Positions 35,517 to 45,624 of a stretch of DNA of 64,000 nt are shown piece after piece. A program made the position numbers and the translations under genes. How positions within the stretch are numbered: position 1 is the stretch's first letter; each line of letters starts with the position of its first letter. This stretch comes from FEN-1297 sp963834015 (GTDB lineage: Bacteria > Bacteroidota > Ignavibacteria > Ignavibacteriales > Ignavibacteriaceae): assembly GCA_963834015.1 (NCBI GenBank), contig CAWIAG010000004.1:372001-436000 (forward strand), written 5' to 3'. The notes under the pieces are model-generated. The model was not told where the DNA came from, did not search any database, and saw nothing but the letters and a program-made list of their open reading frames with translations.

Positions 35517-35941
35517 GCAAATTTGATTAACTGATTTAAAACAACCCACGAATCAAGAGGGTTAAACACCCCTCCCCAAAAAAATTGATAGTCGTTTCGA
35601 CGACATACAAAATTTCGTATATACTTTAACACTGTAACATGTCCAATCCGCCAATCGAGATTATATTCCCCTCGCCCTTTATAAGGAGAGGTGCAAACCG
35701 CGGCTGGGAAAATTGATAGAAATTACACTCCACTTTTATATTCATTCGTAACTTACATTAAAACTAACAAATAAATTTTCTCTTTAACCGTTACTCTATA
35801 AAAATCCCGGTTAATTTTTAACATTGAAAAAGAATTTTTGAAAATAGTCTTGTATATTGCAATCTGAAATTTAAAGCACACTAAAAAAATTGAACCGGTA
35901 TAATAGAGTCCGGAAATTTATAAAATAAGGAGTATTAGAGA
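35517..35941 (+). other. Intergenic region with G-family repeat and tal-pgi promoter area
   Basis: CCCCTCGCCCTTTATAAGGA with GAGGTGCAAACCG (35668-35700) is a copy of the palindromic G-family repeat. Nearer the gene, TATAAT (35899-35904) may be a -10 element, without a good -35. AAGGAG (35928-35933) is the ribosome binding site of tal-pgi. Confidence 0.5.
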
Positions 35942-38790
35942 ATGGGTACGTTAATAGAATTATTAAATTACGGTCAAAGTTATTGGCTTGATAACTTAAC
36001 AAGAGGAAAAATAAAAAACGGCGAATTGAAAAACCGCGTCGCTAAACAGGGACTACGTGGCATTACCTCCAACCCGAGTATATTCAATAAAGCTATCACT
36101 TCAGGTAAAGATTATGATGCGCAGATAAAACAATTGGTATCTCAAGGTAAAGGCGTTAATGAAATTTATGAAGCTTTAACTGTAAAGGATGTTCAGGATG
36201 CCTGCGATATTCTTCGCCCTGTTTATGATGAATCGGACGGAGTGGACGGCTTCGTCAGTATCGAAGTTTCTCCCTACCTGGCTAACAATCCAGAAGGCAC
36301 TTTAGCTGAAGCCAGAAGATTATTTAAAGAAGTTAACCGTCCTAATTGTTACATAAAAATTCCGGGCACGGAAGCATGCGTCGGCACAATTGAAGAAGTC
36401 CTCTATGAAGGAATAAATGTTAATATAACTTTATTATTCTCAATACAAAGTTATGAAGCGGTTGCAAATGCCTATGTAAGCGCTTTGGAACGCCGGGTAG
36501 CAGAAAATAAATCTGTAAAGGACTTAAGGTCTGTTGCAAGTTTCTTCTTAAGTCGAATGGATGTTCTTGTCGATCAACTTCTTAGTCAGCTTATCATTCC
36601 CTCCAGCAGCGAACCGGATGGAGTTAAGTTAAAACCGGAACAGCTCTTCGGTAAAGCGGCGGTCGCAAATGCCAAGCTAGCTTATCAGAGTTATAAAAAA
36701 ATATTCAGCGGTGAAAAATGGGAAAAATTAATTGAACAGAAAGCAAAAGTTCAGCGTCCTCTCTGGGCAAGCACAGGCACAAAAAATCCGTTGTATAACG
36801 ATGTAAAATATGTTGAGACGTTAATCGGTCCGGATACTGTAAATACACTTCCTGATGAAACGATTGATGCATTCGCAGATCATGGAAAAATTGAAGCTAA
36901 TTCAATTGAGCAGGGAATTGTTGAAGCAGGAAATATTATTGATGATTTGAAAAGACTCGGGATTAATGTTGATTTTGTAACTACTCAGCTTCTTAACGAC
37001 GGCATACAAAAATTTATAGAACCCTACGATAACCTCATGAAATCTCTTACCTTAAAACGATTTGAACTGTTAGCCGAAAGCGTTGGAAAACAGTCAATAA
37101 GTTATGGTAAATCAAAATCTGAGGTAAATGCGGCATTTAAAGCTCTTAATGAAATGCAGCTCTCACAGCGGTTGTTCGCTAAAGATCCCTATTTATGGTC
37201 GTCCGATCAAAAACAAATTGAAGAAATAAAAATAAGGATCGGCTGGCTGGATAGTGCTTCCTACTTTTTAAGCAAAGCAGGCGAAATTGAGTCGCTTGTT
37301 AATGGAGTTAAAAAAGATAAGTATAAATATGTCATATTGCTCGGCATGGGCGGAAGCAGTTTGTGCCCGGAAGTTTCAAAAGAAACGTTCGGATCTAAAG
37401 CTGGCTATCCTCAATTGTTTGTACTTGATAATACCGATCCGGCTGCAGTTAAAGATATCGAATCAAAAATTGATTTAAAAAAATCGTTGTTTGTTGTTTC
37501 AAGCAAGTCCGGTACTACATTAGAAACTTCAAGCTTTCATCACTATTTCTACGAACGTACAAAAGAAGTTGTCGGTGATTCAGTCGGGGAACATTTCGTT
37601 GCAATAACTGACCCTGGTACTTCTCTAACTAAAGAAGCCGCAGATCAAAAATTCCGTCACGTGTTTGATAACCCCGTTGAATTTGGCGGAAGATATTCTG
37701 CTTTATCCTTTTTTGGGCTTGTACCTATGGCTTTAATAGGGATTGATTTTAAAAGATTCTTAAAAATGCTTACCAGATGCAGCTTAGTTCCGGGCCTTCT
37801 GTACCTGCGGAAGTAAATCCAGGAGTTAGCCTGGGGGTGTTTTTAGGTATTAATTACAAACTCGGTAGAGACAAGATTACTTTTATCATGTCTAAATCTA
37901 TCGGCTCATTCGGCCTCTGGGTGGAACAGCTTATAGCTGAAAGCACCGGGAAAACCGGTAAGGGTCTTCTGCCTGTGGAAAATGAAAAACCCGGCGGCCC
38001 GGTTAATTATTCCAACGACAGGATATTTGTACATATTTTTACCTCAGGCGATGATTCAAAAGCAGATGCACGTAAGATTGCCGAGCTTGAAAAAGCTGGT
38101 CATCCGGTAGTTAGGATTGAAATTAAAGATAAACTTTCACTTGGCGCAGAATATCTAAGATGGGAAGTCGCTACTGCCGTTGCAGGTGTGGTCATGGGTA
38201 TAAATGCTTTCGATCAGCCAAATGTTGCCGAAAGTAAAAAGAATTCAAATGACCTTCTTGCGGATTGGAAAGTTAAAGGAAGCTTTAGCGAAGGAGATCC
38301 TATAGTATCTAAAGATGGTATCTCCGTCTTCGTTCCGGGTTCGGCTAAATGGCTGTTTGAAGGGCATCGGAAATCCGTTAAAGAATTTTTAAACGCTTAT
38401 ATAAAACTTGCTGAATCACCGGATTATATTTCTCTGCTTGCTTATATGCTGCAGACGCCCGTACGCGAAAAATTATTTCAAACGATTAGAATAAACTTGC
38501 GGGACCACTTTAAGGTTGCAACAACAATTGGTTATGGTCCAAGGTATTTGCATTCCACCGGCCAGCTTCATAAGGGTGGCTCCAATTCAGGTTTGTTCTT
38601 ACTATTTACTGCTGATGCACAAAATGAAGTTGCTATCCCGGGTAAAGAATTTGGGTTTGCTACTTTACAGCGTGCTCAGGCGCTTGGTGATTTTGGCTCA
38701 TTGATCAGTCATGAAAGAAGAGTTGTCAGGATTCATCTCGGCAGCGATGTTGAAGGCGGCTTGAAAAAACTGGTTGATATATTAAAATAA
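35942..38790 (+). pseudogene. Bifunctional transaldolase/glucose-6-phosphate isomerase, one frameshift
   Basis: Fusion protein of about 950 aa. Residues 1-365 are transaldolase: LRGITSNPSIFNKAIT, the Schiff-base Lys in NCYIKIPGTEA, NVNITLLFSIQSYEAVANAY. From about 420 follows phosphoglucose isomerase: LLGMGGSSLCPEVSKETFGS, VVSSKSGTTLETSSFHHYF, DNPVEFGGRYSALSFFGLVP. After the break it continues in another frame with SSGPSVPAEVNPGVSLGVFL and HKGGSNSGLFLLFT. One base is missing near 37762-37785; an extra A in TTAAAAATGC would give FLKNAYQMQLSSGPSV. TalPgi fusions are known in several phyla. It opens the pentose phosphate island, 40 bp before zwf. Confidence 0.9.
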
Positions 38791-38829
38791 TTTTTAGTTA
38801 ATGTCCGGTAATGCTTTAGTGAGAATATT

Positions 38830-40356
38830 ATGAATAATGAATATGTTGAAGTTTCAAAATCCGGAATGTCAAAAGCGGTTCCTCCCGATCCGTGTATTGT
38901 AGTTATTTTTGGAGTTACCGGGGATCTTACTCATCGTGAGTTGATTCCATCATTATATGCCCTGGGTTGTAAAAATCTTATGCCCCGTCCTTTTGCAATA
39001 ATCGGGTTTGCCAGAAGGGATTGGGATGATGAATTCTTCCGTACCGAGATGAAAAATACAATGAAGAAGGTTACGGAATGCGGTGAAAAGGAATGGGAAC
39101 ATTTTGCCAATAAATTATTTTATGTGAAGGGCGATTTTAAAGATGATCCTGCCGGTTCATATACAGTCCTTTATAATAAGATAAAGCAGCTTCAGAATGA
39201 AATGAGTATTCCTGATAATATCTTATTCCATCTTGCTACACCTCCTGAAGAATATAGTACGATTATTGACAGGCTCGGCAAAGTAAATTTATCAAAAGGC
39301 GAACAGGGTTGGAGACGGGTAGTTATTGAAAAACCTTTCGGGCGAGATGAGCAGTCTGCCCGTAAGCTTGATAATGATATCCATAAGGTTTTTGATGAGG
39401 AACAAATATTCAGAGTTGATCATTACCTCGCAAAAGAAACTGTTCAGAATATGCTGGTCTTCCGCTTCGGCAATTCCGGTTTTGAACCAATCTGGAACCG
39501 TAATTATATTGAAAATGTTCAGATAACCGTTTCCGAAGAATTGGGAATTGGCACTCGTGGTAATTTTTACGAAACTACCGGCATCCTCCGTGATATGGTT
39601 CAGAATCATTTGCTCCAGCTTTTGTGTATTACTGCCATTGAACCACCCGTAAATTATGATGCATCTCTGCGCGGCGAAACTGTTAAAGTGCTTGAGGCTA
39701 TTAGCACAATGAATATAGAAACCGACTGCATACTCGGCCAGTACGGTGAAGGTGAAATTAACGGTGTTAAAGTCCCTGCTTACAGGGATGAAAAAAATGT
39801 TTCAAAAGATTCTATCACTCCCACTTACGCTGCATTTAAAGTAATGATTGAAAATTGGCGGTGGGCGGGAGTGCCTTTTTTCCTGCGTACGGGTAAAAGG
39901 TTAAAAAATAAATTAACCGAAGTAACCATTCAATTTAAGCAGACGCCTCATTTTATGTTCCCCGAGGTTAAGGGTGATAGTATAAATAGAAATATTTTAA
40001 CTTTCAGACTACAGCCTGATGAAGGTATAATTTATACTTTTATGGCTAAGCAGCCAGGTGCTGAATTGAAACTTCGCCCGGTTAATTTAAAATTTCAGTA
40101 CGATACTGCATTCGGAATATCTGAACCGCCTAGCGCTTATCAATGGCTTTTGTATGATGCAATGAAAGGCGATCAAACACTTTTCCCACGGGGTGACTGG
40201 ATTTATAAAGCATGGTCCATCATTGACCCGGTAATAAAAAAATGGGAATCTCAGTCATGGCTTAATTTCCCAAACTATACTTCCGGTTCATGGGGTCCCG
40301 AAGCCGCCGATAAACTTATTCATACCGTCGGCTGCAATTGGGACATAAAACCCTAA
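38830..40356 (+). CDS. zwf: Glucose-6-phosphate 1-dehydrogenase (copy 1)
   Basis: First step of the oxidative pentose phosphate pathway. The 508-aa protein has the dinucleotide-binding GVTGDLTHRELIPSLYALG, RVVIEKPFGRDEQSARKLD, and the substrate motif FRVDHYLAKETVQNMLVF. The usual RIDHYLGKE is changed to RVDHYLAKE. C-terminal text FPNYTSGSWGPEAADKLI is typical. It is downstream of tal-pgi and probably co-transcribed. A second zwf lies at 45625. Confidence 0.96.
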   Translation: MNNEYVEVSKSGMSKAVPPDPCIVVIFGVTGDLTHRELIPSLYALGCKNLMPRPFAIIGFARRDWDDEFFRTEMKNTMKKVTECGEKEWEHFANKLFYVKGDFKDDPAGSYTVLYNKIKQLQNEMSIPDNILFHLATPPEEYSTIIDRLGKVNLSKGEQGWRRVVIEKPFGRDEQSARKLDNDIHKVFDEEQIFRVDHYLAKETVQNMLVFRFGNSGFEPIWNRNYIENVQITVSEELGIGTRGNFYETTGILRDMVQNHLLQLLCITAIEPPVNYDASLRGETVKVLEAISTMNIETDCILGQYGEGEINGVKVPAYRDEKNVSKDSITPTYAAFKVMIENWRWAGVPFFLRTGKRLKNKLTEVTIQFKQTPHFMFPEVKGDSINRNILTFRLQPDEGIIYTFMAKQPGAELKLRPVNLKFQYDTAFGISEPPSAYQWLLYDAMKGDQTLFPRGDWIYKAWSIIDPVIKKWESQSWLNFPNYTSGSWGPEAADKLIHTVGCNWDIKP

Positions 40357-40371
40357 CCCTGGTTGTTATTG

Positions 40372-40402
40372 TGTGAGGTTCACCTTTAAGGTGAGCCTCA
40401 CA
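40372..40402 (+). repeat. 31-bp palindromic repeat (family P), intact
   Basis: Arms TGTGAGGTTCACCTT and AAGGTGAGCCTCACA, loop T, 15 bp after the zwf stop codon. It could act as a transcript-end stabiliser. Confidence 0.9.
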
Positions 40403-40826
40403 TTCTGCGTTTAAATTTCCGAAATAATTCAATTCCCTAAAAATCCCAAAATGATGAGATACCTTTATTCTGCCCGGGTGTTAGCTTCGGGAATATTGAA
40501 CCGATAGGGGCGAAGTGGATGAAACTGATACACTCCCTCAACCTATTACATTTTGTAATCCACCTAAAACCTTCGCGTTAATTCGTACTATTTCGTGTTA
40601 ATCCAACCTGTAACAAAATGATTCACTACTTTTAACTTAATTACCTCCGTTTCCCGGGTCTCTAGTCCATAAATTGCTCTACCTTTTTGAGATTTTATTC
40701 AATTACTTTTATTAAATTATAACCAGCCCTTAGTTTTATTTTTTTCGATGAGTGAAACTACACCAAGATTCTATTAACACGATTTTTAATTCCATTCAAT
40801 AATTGAGATGGGAAAGGGAAATATAA
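40403..40826. other. Intergenic region, decayed repeats
   Basis: No gene. CTTCGCGTTAATTCGTACTA, then TTTCGTGTTAATCC (40571-40604) is a copy of the TTCGT tail repeat. AGATGGGAAAGGGAAAT just before 40827 gives the UPF0182 ribosome binding site. Confidence 0.5.
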
Positions 40827-43673
40827 ATGTATACCGCATTATTGCTTTTGCTTTTAGGAGTAGCCGCATTTCTCTTCATTACCGGTGCTCAGAAACACCA
40901 GACAGCTAAAATATATGCCGGGTTGGCGGTTGCCGTCTTAACCTCATTCTTTTTTTGGTTTATGGGCTTTTGGGGCGAAGCTCTTTGGTATGAAGACCTG
41001 GGATACGGAGAACGTTACTGGAAATATTTTAATTCTAATTTTGATTTGGCTATAGGCGGTGCCCTATTAGGCTTCCTAATTATGTACCTTCTGACATTAG
41101 CCATATCAAAAGAACACAAAATAATACGCAGTGTTGCAAGAATATTAAGCGTTTTCATCGGTGGCATATGGGGAGTTTCAAACTGGGATATTATATTAAA
41201 ATTTATGAATGGCGTCTCAACCGGTCTTAAAGATCCTATTTTTGGAAAGGATGTCGGGTTTTATCTCTTTTCATTACCGTTTTATGATGCTCTATACATG
41301 CTATTGTTTTCAATTTCTCTGATTGCCCTCATTTCGGCTTTTGTAATTTCTTTCATTCGCTTTACGGATAATAATATTGCTTTTTATTTCCCCCGCGCCG
41401 GTGAAGTAAAAACGGATAAATATTATTTCCCTCTGTATCTAACTTCTGCAGTTTTTATTTTCATCCTTGCCTGGGGAAGGTTCTTAAACAGGTATCATAT
41501 TATGTACTCTAATACCGGTGTGGTTGCCGGACCCGGATGGACTGACGTCAATGTTCTGTTACCTTCGTATACCGTTGTTGTAATTTTGATGATATTAATA
41601 GGTTTAAGTCTTGTTGTTCCGGTTTTCCGCAAAAAAGTTCAGAGTTTTTATTTTAAAAGATTTAGGATTGTCACTGACCGCTCCCACATTTTAGTCCTCG
41701 CAAGCTCGGGTATCTCTATCTTTATTATCTGGCTTATTGCATTTACAGCAATCCCCGGCGTTTTTGAGTGGCTTATGGTGGAACCTAATGAAATAACTTT
41801 TGAACGCCCCTATATTTCTAATAATATCGAATTTACCAGGTCCGGATTTGGTCTTAATAAAGTTGAGGAAAAAGAATATCCAATGAACGGTGGCTTTACG
41901 GAGGGCACCATAAGTGATAATCCGAATTTGTTCACAAATGTCAGGCTCTGGGATTGGCGGGCTCTCGATGCAGTCTATAAACAATTCCAGGCTATCCGTC
42001 TTTATTATGAGTTCTCCGATGTTGATGTCGACCGCTATATTATCAATGGAAAAAAACAGCAGGTAATGGTCTCTACAAGGGAAATAAATATTGATAATCT
42101 TTCCCAGCAAAGCCAGACCTTTGTTAACAAGCGTTTTCAGTATACACATGGTTATGGTTTAACTATGGCATCTGTCAGCGAGTTTACACCGGAAGGTTTG
42201 CCCCACTTACTAATAAAAGACATTCCACCGAAAAGCGAAGCGCCTTCGCTCGAGATTAAACAGCCTCAGATTTATTTCGGAGAGTTAACAAAGACTCCCG
42301 TAGTAGTTAACTCAAAACAGAAAGAGTTTGATTACCCCAGTGGCGAAGACAATGTTTATACCAGGTACGTTGGAAAAGGCGGTGTTCAGCTTTCAAGTTT
42401 TTGGAGAAAATTTCTCTTTGGATGGATGTTTGACGGAACAAATTTCTTGTTTTCTGATTATCCTACAACTGAAAGCCGTATATTATTCCATCGCCAGATC
42501 GAAGATCGCGTAAAACTTCTTGCTCCGTTCCTTAATTTTGATAAAGATCCGTATGTGGTCCTTTCAAACGGAAAAGTTTATTGGATGATCGATGCATATA
42601 CAACTTCCGATTACTATCCGTACAGCCAGCCGTTCTCTTCTACTGAAAATATTCAGTATAAGGAAGGCGGTTCCACTCAGACTCTTACAACAGAATTTAG
42701 TGATTTCCTGGATGGCGTAAATTATATCCGCAACCCTGTTAAAGCAGTAATAGACGCTTATGATGGTTCGGTTAATTTCTATATTATGGATAATCAGGAC
42801 CCGATAATAAAAGTGTGGAGTAAAATATTTCCCGGCCTTTTCAAATCTAAAGATGAAATGCCTAAAGGTTTGCTAGAACACGTCCGGTATCCTATTGAAA
42901 TGCTTCTAACACAGGGAATTGTTTACGAAAAATACCATATGACCGATCCAACTGTATTTTATAACCAGGAAGATCTTTGGGTAAGAGCTACGGCTAAATA
43001 TTATAACCGCGTACAGCCTGTAGAACCTTATTATATAATGTGGCAGTTGCCCGGTTCCGATAAACAGCAGTTTGTTTTGATGCTTCCGTTTACACCTAAA
43101 AACCGGCAGGTTTTAATGGGCTGGATTGCGGGAATGTGCGACCCTGATGATTACGGCAGGTTCCTTGCTTATCAGTTCCCAAAAGATAAAACCGTGCTCG
43201 GCCCACAGCAGGTTGAAACTAAAATTGATCAGGACAGCTTCCTCTCCGGACAGTTAACTCTTTGGGATCAGCATGGCTCCAATGTTATACGAGGAGATGT
43301 TCTTGCAATTCCTGTGAACAATACTTTAATTTATGTTGAACCGATTTATCTTCAAGCGGAAACAGCAGCTTATCCCGAACTGAGATTAGTTGTTGTTATG
43401 CAGGGCGATAATATGAGCTACGCTAAAACTTTTGATCAGGCGCTCGCCGGGTTATTCAATAAAACACCCGTCACGCAGAATGCAGTTCAGCAGGTAAAAG
43501 AAAAACCTGATAATAATCGAACAATACAGGAAAAAATTCAGGCCGCTAACGAAGCTTTTAATAATTATTTAAAGTACAGCGGCGATAAAAGATTTTCAGA
43601 TGCTGCACGGCAATTAGAAAAACTTCAGCAGTCGCTTCAAGAATTATTGAACCAGGCAAAAAATACTAAATAA
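40827..43673 (+). CDS. UPF0182 family membrane protein
   Basis: Protein of 948 aa with about seven N-terminal TM helices in the first 310 residues (first one LLLLLLGVAAFLFITG). A long extracytoplasmic domain follows with ERPYISNNIEFTRSGFGLNK, LFTNVRLWDWRALDAVYKQF, TGELTK-like region, and MLPFTPKNRQVLMGWIAGMC. The C-terminal 70 residues are a charged coiled coil. The function of UPF0182 is unknown. It sits inside the pentose phosphate island between zwf and gnd but has its own terminator, so a metabolic link is not established. Confidence 0.93.
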   Translation: MYTALLLLLLGVAAFLFITGAQKHQTAKIYAGLAVAVLTSFFFWFMGFWGEALWYEDLGYGERYWKYFNSNFDLAIGGALLGFLIMYLLTLAISKEHKIIRSVARILSVFIGGIWGVSNWDIILKFMNGVSTGLKDPIFGKDVGFYLFSLPFYDALYMLLFSISLIALISAFVISFIRFTDNNIAFYFPRAGEVKTDKYYFPLYLTSAVFIFILAWGRFLNRYHIMYSNTGVVAGPGWTDVNVLLPSYTVVVILMILIGLSLVVPVFRKKVQSFYFKRFRIVTDRSHILVLASSGISIFIIWLIAFTAIPGVFEWLMVEPNEITFERPYISNNIEFTRSGFGLNKVEEKEYPMNGGFTEGTISDNPNLFTNVRLWDWRALDAVYKQFQAIRLYYEFSDVDVDRYIINGKKQQVMVSTREINIDNLSQQSQTFVNKRFQYTHGYGLTMASVSEFTPEGLPHLLIKDIPPKSEAPSLEIKQPQIYFGELTKTPVVVNSKQKEFDYPSGEDNVYTRYVGKGGVQLSSFWRKFLFGWMFDGTNFLFSDYPTTESRILFHRQIEDRVKLLAPFLNFDKDPYVVLSNGKVYWMIDAYTTSDYYPYSQPFSSTENIQYKEGGSTQTLTTEFSDFLDGVNYIRNPVKAVIDAYDGSVNFYIMDNQDPIIKVWSKIFPGLFKSKDEMPKGLLEHVRYPIEMLLTQGIVYEKYHMTDPTVFYNQEDLWVRATAKYYNRVQPVEPYYIMWQLPGSDKQQFVLMLPFTPKNRQVLMGWIAGMCDPDDYGRFLAYQFPKDKTVLGPQQVETKIDQDSFLSGQLTLWDQHGSNVIRGDVLAIPVNNTLIYVEPIYLQAETAAYPELRLVVVMQGDNMSYAKTFDQALAGLFNKTPVTQNAVQQVKEKPDNNRTIQEKIQAANEAFNNYLKYSGDKRFSDAARQLEKLQQSLQELLNQAKNTK

Positions 43674-43735
43674 GTTATTTTTTGCTACTACCGTTGCATT
43701 GCAATTAAACGACTTCCGCAGTTGGATTTTCCTAG

Positions 43736-43766
43736 AGACGGGGCATACCCCGTCTTTGCTTTTTTA
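43736..43766 (+). terminator. Intrinsic terminator after the UPF0182 gene
   Basis: AGACGGGG-CATA-CCCCGTCT (43736-43755), perfect 8-bp stem, then TTGCTTTTTT. The stem sequence is almost the same as in the hairpin at 20916. Confidence 0.85.
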
Positions 43767-43832
43767 ATCCCATAGAACTAATTGTCTCCGAAATCCAACA
43801 AGATGAACTAGCAGTAACCAAGTATGTTATTT

Positions 43833-43863
43833 TGTGAGGTTCACCTTACAGGTGAGCCTCACA
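43833..43863 (+). repeat. 31-bp palindromic repeat (family P), intact
   Basis: TGTGAGGTTCACCTT, loop AC, AGGTGAGCCTCACA. It lies between the UPF0182 terminator and gnd. The following 336 bp to gnd contain no gene. Confidence 0.9.
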
Positions 43864-44199
43864 TTTATTCTTTATATTCCTATTCCCCGATGGGATTAAA
43901 TTTTCGTCGCCCGGATCATAAAACCTGGGTGAGGTTTATAACCGTCCAAAATAACCGAAATCATATTCCCGTGGCCCCGTTATAAAAACCTTAAAAACAA
44001 CTTCTATTTCGTGTCTTTAATCCTGACTTTAATCTTTTGTGATGAATTGGGCATTATTTTATTCATAAAATAATAAGTTTAAGCTAAGTTTTACTTTTCC
44101 TTGGAACAATCTGACCGAATCTGGCTTCTTCTGTAGTTGCTGCTGTTCGATCAGGCAATTTCAAAAAAACTTTATCAATCTTAAAACCGGAGTATTAAA

Positions 44200-45615
44200 A
44201 TGGAAGATATTAAATGTGAAATCGGTATGATAGGGCTTGGTGTTATGGGGAGGAACTTAGTCCTTAATTTTGCTGATCATGGTTTTTCGGTAGCTGGATT
44301 TGATAAAGATAAATCCAAGGTTGATCAACTGGAGAAAGAAGCTGGAAATAGAAAAATATTCGGTAGCGATGTACTCCTGGATTTTATTAATCTTCTGCGA
44401 ATACCTCGCGCTGTAATGATGCTCGTTCCAGCAGGGCCACCGGTAGACAGCGTAATTGAAGAGCTTATTCCCATTTTAAATCGAAATGATCTAATTATTG
44501 ATGGAGGCAATTCGCACTTTACCGATACAAATAAAAGACTTAAAGAACTGTCGCTTAAAAATATTCATTTTCTCGGGATCGGAATATCCGGGGGTGAAAA
44601 CGGCGCACGGTTCGGGCCTAGTTTTATGCCTGGCGGAGTTGAATCAGCTTATGAACGTATCCGGCCGCTTCTTGAAGCAGCTTCCGCTAAAGTTAATGGC
44701 GAAAACTGTGTAAGATATCTGGGTTCCGGCTCTGCCGGCCATTATGTTAAAATGGTCCATAACGGAATTGAATATGCCCTGATGCAGGTAATATCGGAAT
44801 CGTATGATTTACTTAAGCGGGGACTGGGCCTGAATAATGAAAGGTTGCATAAAATTTATAATGAATGGAATAAGAAACAGCTTAAATCTTTCCTGATTGA
44901 AATATCAGCAGAAATATTTTTGCAGAAGGATCATGACCCGGGTGGCTTCTTGATTGATAAAATTCTCGATGAAGCAAAACAAAAAGGTACAGGAAAATGG
45001 ACTTCACAGGATGCAATGGAAATTCAGGTCCCCGTCCCGACTATTGATGCCGCGGTCTCTATGAGGGATATATCAGCATATAAATCGGAAAGGAAACAAG
45101 CGTCAAAAATTCTTTATGGCCCTGAGTATAAGATTGAAGAGGAAAACGAACCTTTTATAAGGCAGGTAGAAAATTCTCTTTATTTTGCTGTGATTACAAT
45201 TTATGCACAGGGGATGTCGATGCTGAAAACCGCTTCCGTCGAGTATAAATATAACTTAAATGTAAGAGATGTTGCAAAAATCTGGCGCGGTGGTTGTATT
45301 ATCCGTGCGGCTGTGCTTGAAGATATTTGTTCGGCTTTTATAAAAAATCCTGACCTGGTAAATATTTTGGTTGATCCTTTTTTGTCAAAGGAAGCCCTGA
45401 ACAGACAGGATGATTTAAGGGCAATCATAAAAACAGCGGTGGAGTGCGGTATCCCTGTCCCCGGCCTGTCGGCATCCTTAGCTTATTTTGATTCCTATAG
45501 AAGCGGATGGCTGCCTGCTAACCTGGTTCAGGCTCAGAGAGATTATTTTGGCGCGCATACTTATGAGAGAATTGATGAAAAAGGAATTTTTCACACACAA
45601 TGGAACCATATCTAA
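44200..45615 (+). CDS. gnd: 6-phosphogluconate dehydrogenase, decarboxylating
   Basis: Converts 6-phosphogluconate to ribulose 5-phosphate. The 471-aa length is the long (dimeric, E. coli type) form. NADP-binding motif MIGLGVMGRNLVLNFADHGF, IDGGNSHFTDTNKRLKELSL, GISGGENGARFGPSFMPGG, and the catalytic Lys in GSAGHYVKMVHNGIEYALMQ. The C-terminal RAQRDYFGAHTYERID is typical, here preceded by Gln. It lies 9 bp before the second zwf. AACCGGAG before the ATG is the ribosome binding site. Confidence 0.96.
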   Translation: MEDIKCEIGMIGLGVMGRNLVLNFADHGFSVAGFDKDKSKVDQLEKEAGNRKIFGSDVLLDFINLLRIPRAVMMLVPAGPPVDSVIEELIPILNRNDLIIDGGNSHFTDTNKRLKELSLKNIHFLGIGISGGENGARFGPSFMPGGVESAYERIRPLLEAASAKVNGENCVRYLGSGSAGHYVKMVHNGIEYALMQVISESYDLLKRGLGLNNERLHKIYNEWNKKQLKSFLIEISAEIFLQKDHDPGGFLIDKILDEAKQKGTGKWTSQDAMEIQVPVPTIDAAVSMRDISAYKSERKQASKILYGPEYKIEEENEPFIRQVENSLYFAVITIYAQGMSMLKTASVEYKYNLNVRDVAKIWRGGCIIRAAVLEDICSAFIKNPDLVNILVDPFLSKEALNRQDDLRAIIKTAVECGIPVPGLSASLAYFDSYRSGWLPANLVQAQRDYFGAHTYERIDEKGIFHTQWNHI

Positions 45616-45624
45616 GGAGTTTTA

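Noticed and set aside
37762..37785. Programmed frameshift in tal-pgi
   Set aside because: The zero-frame TTC TTA AAA does not form an X-XXY-YYZ heptamer; a lost A in a homopolymer is simpler.
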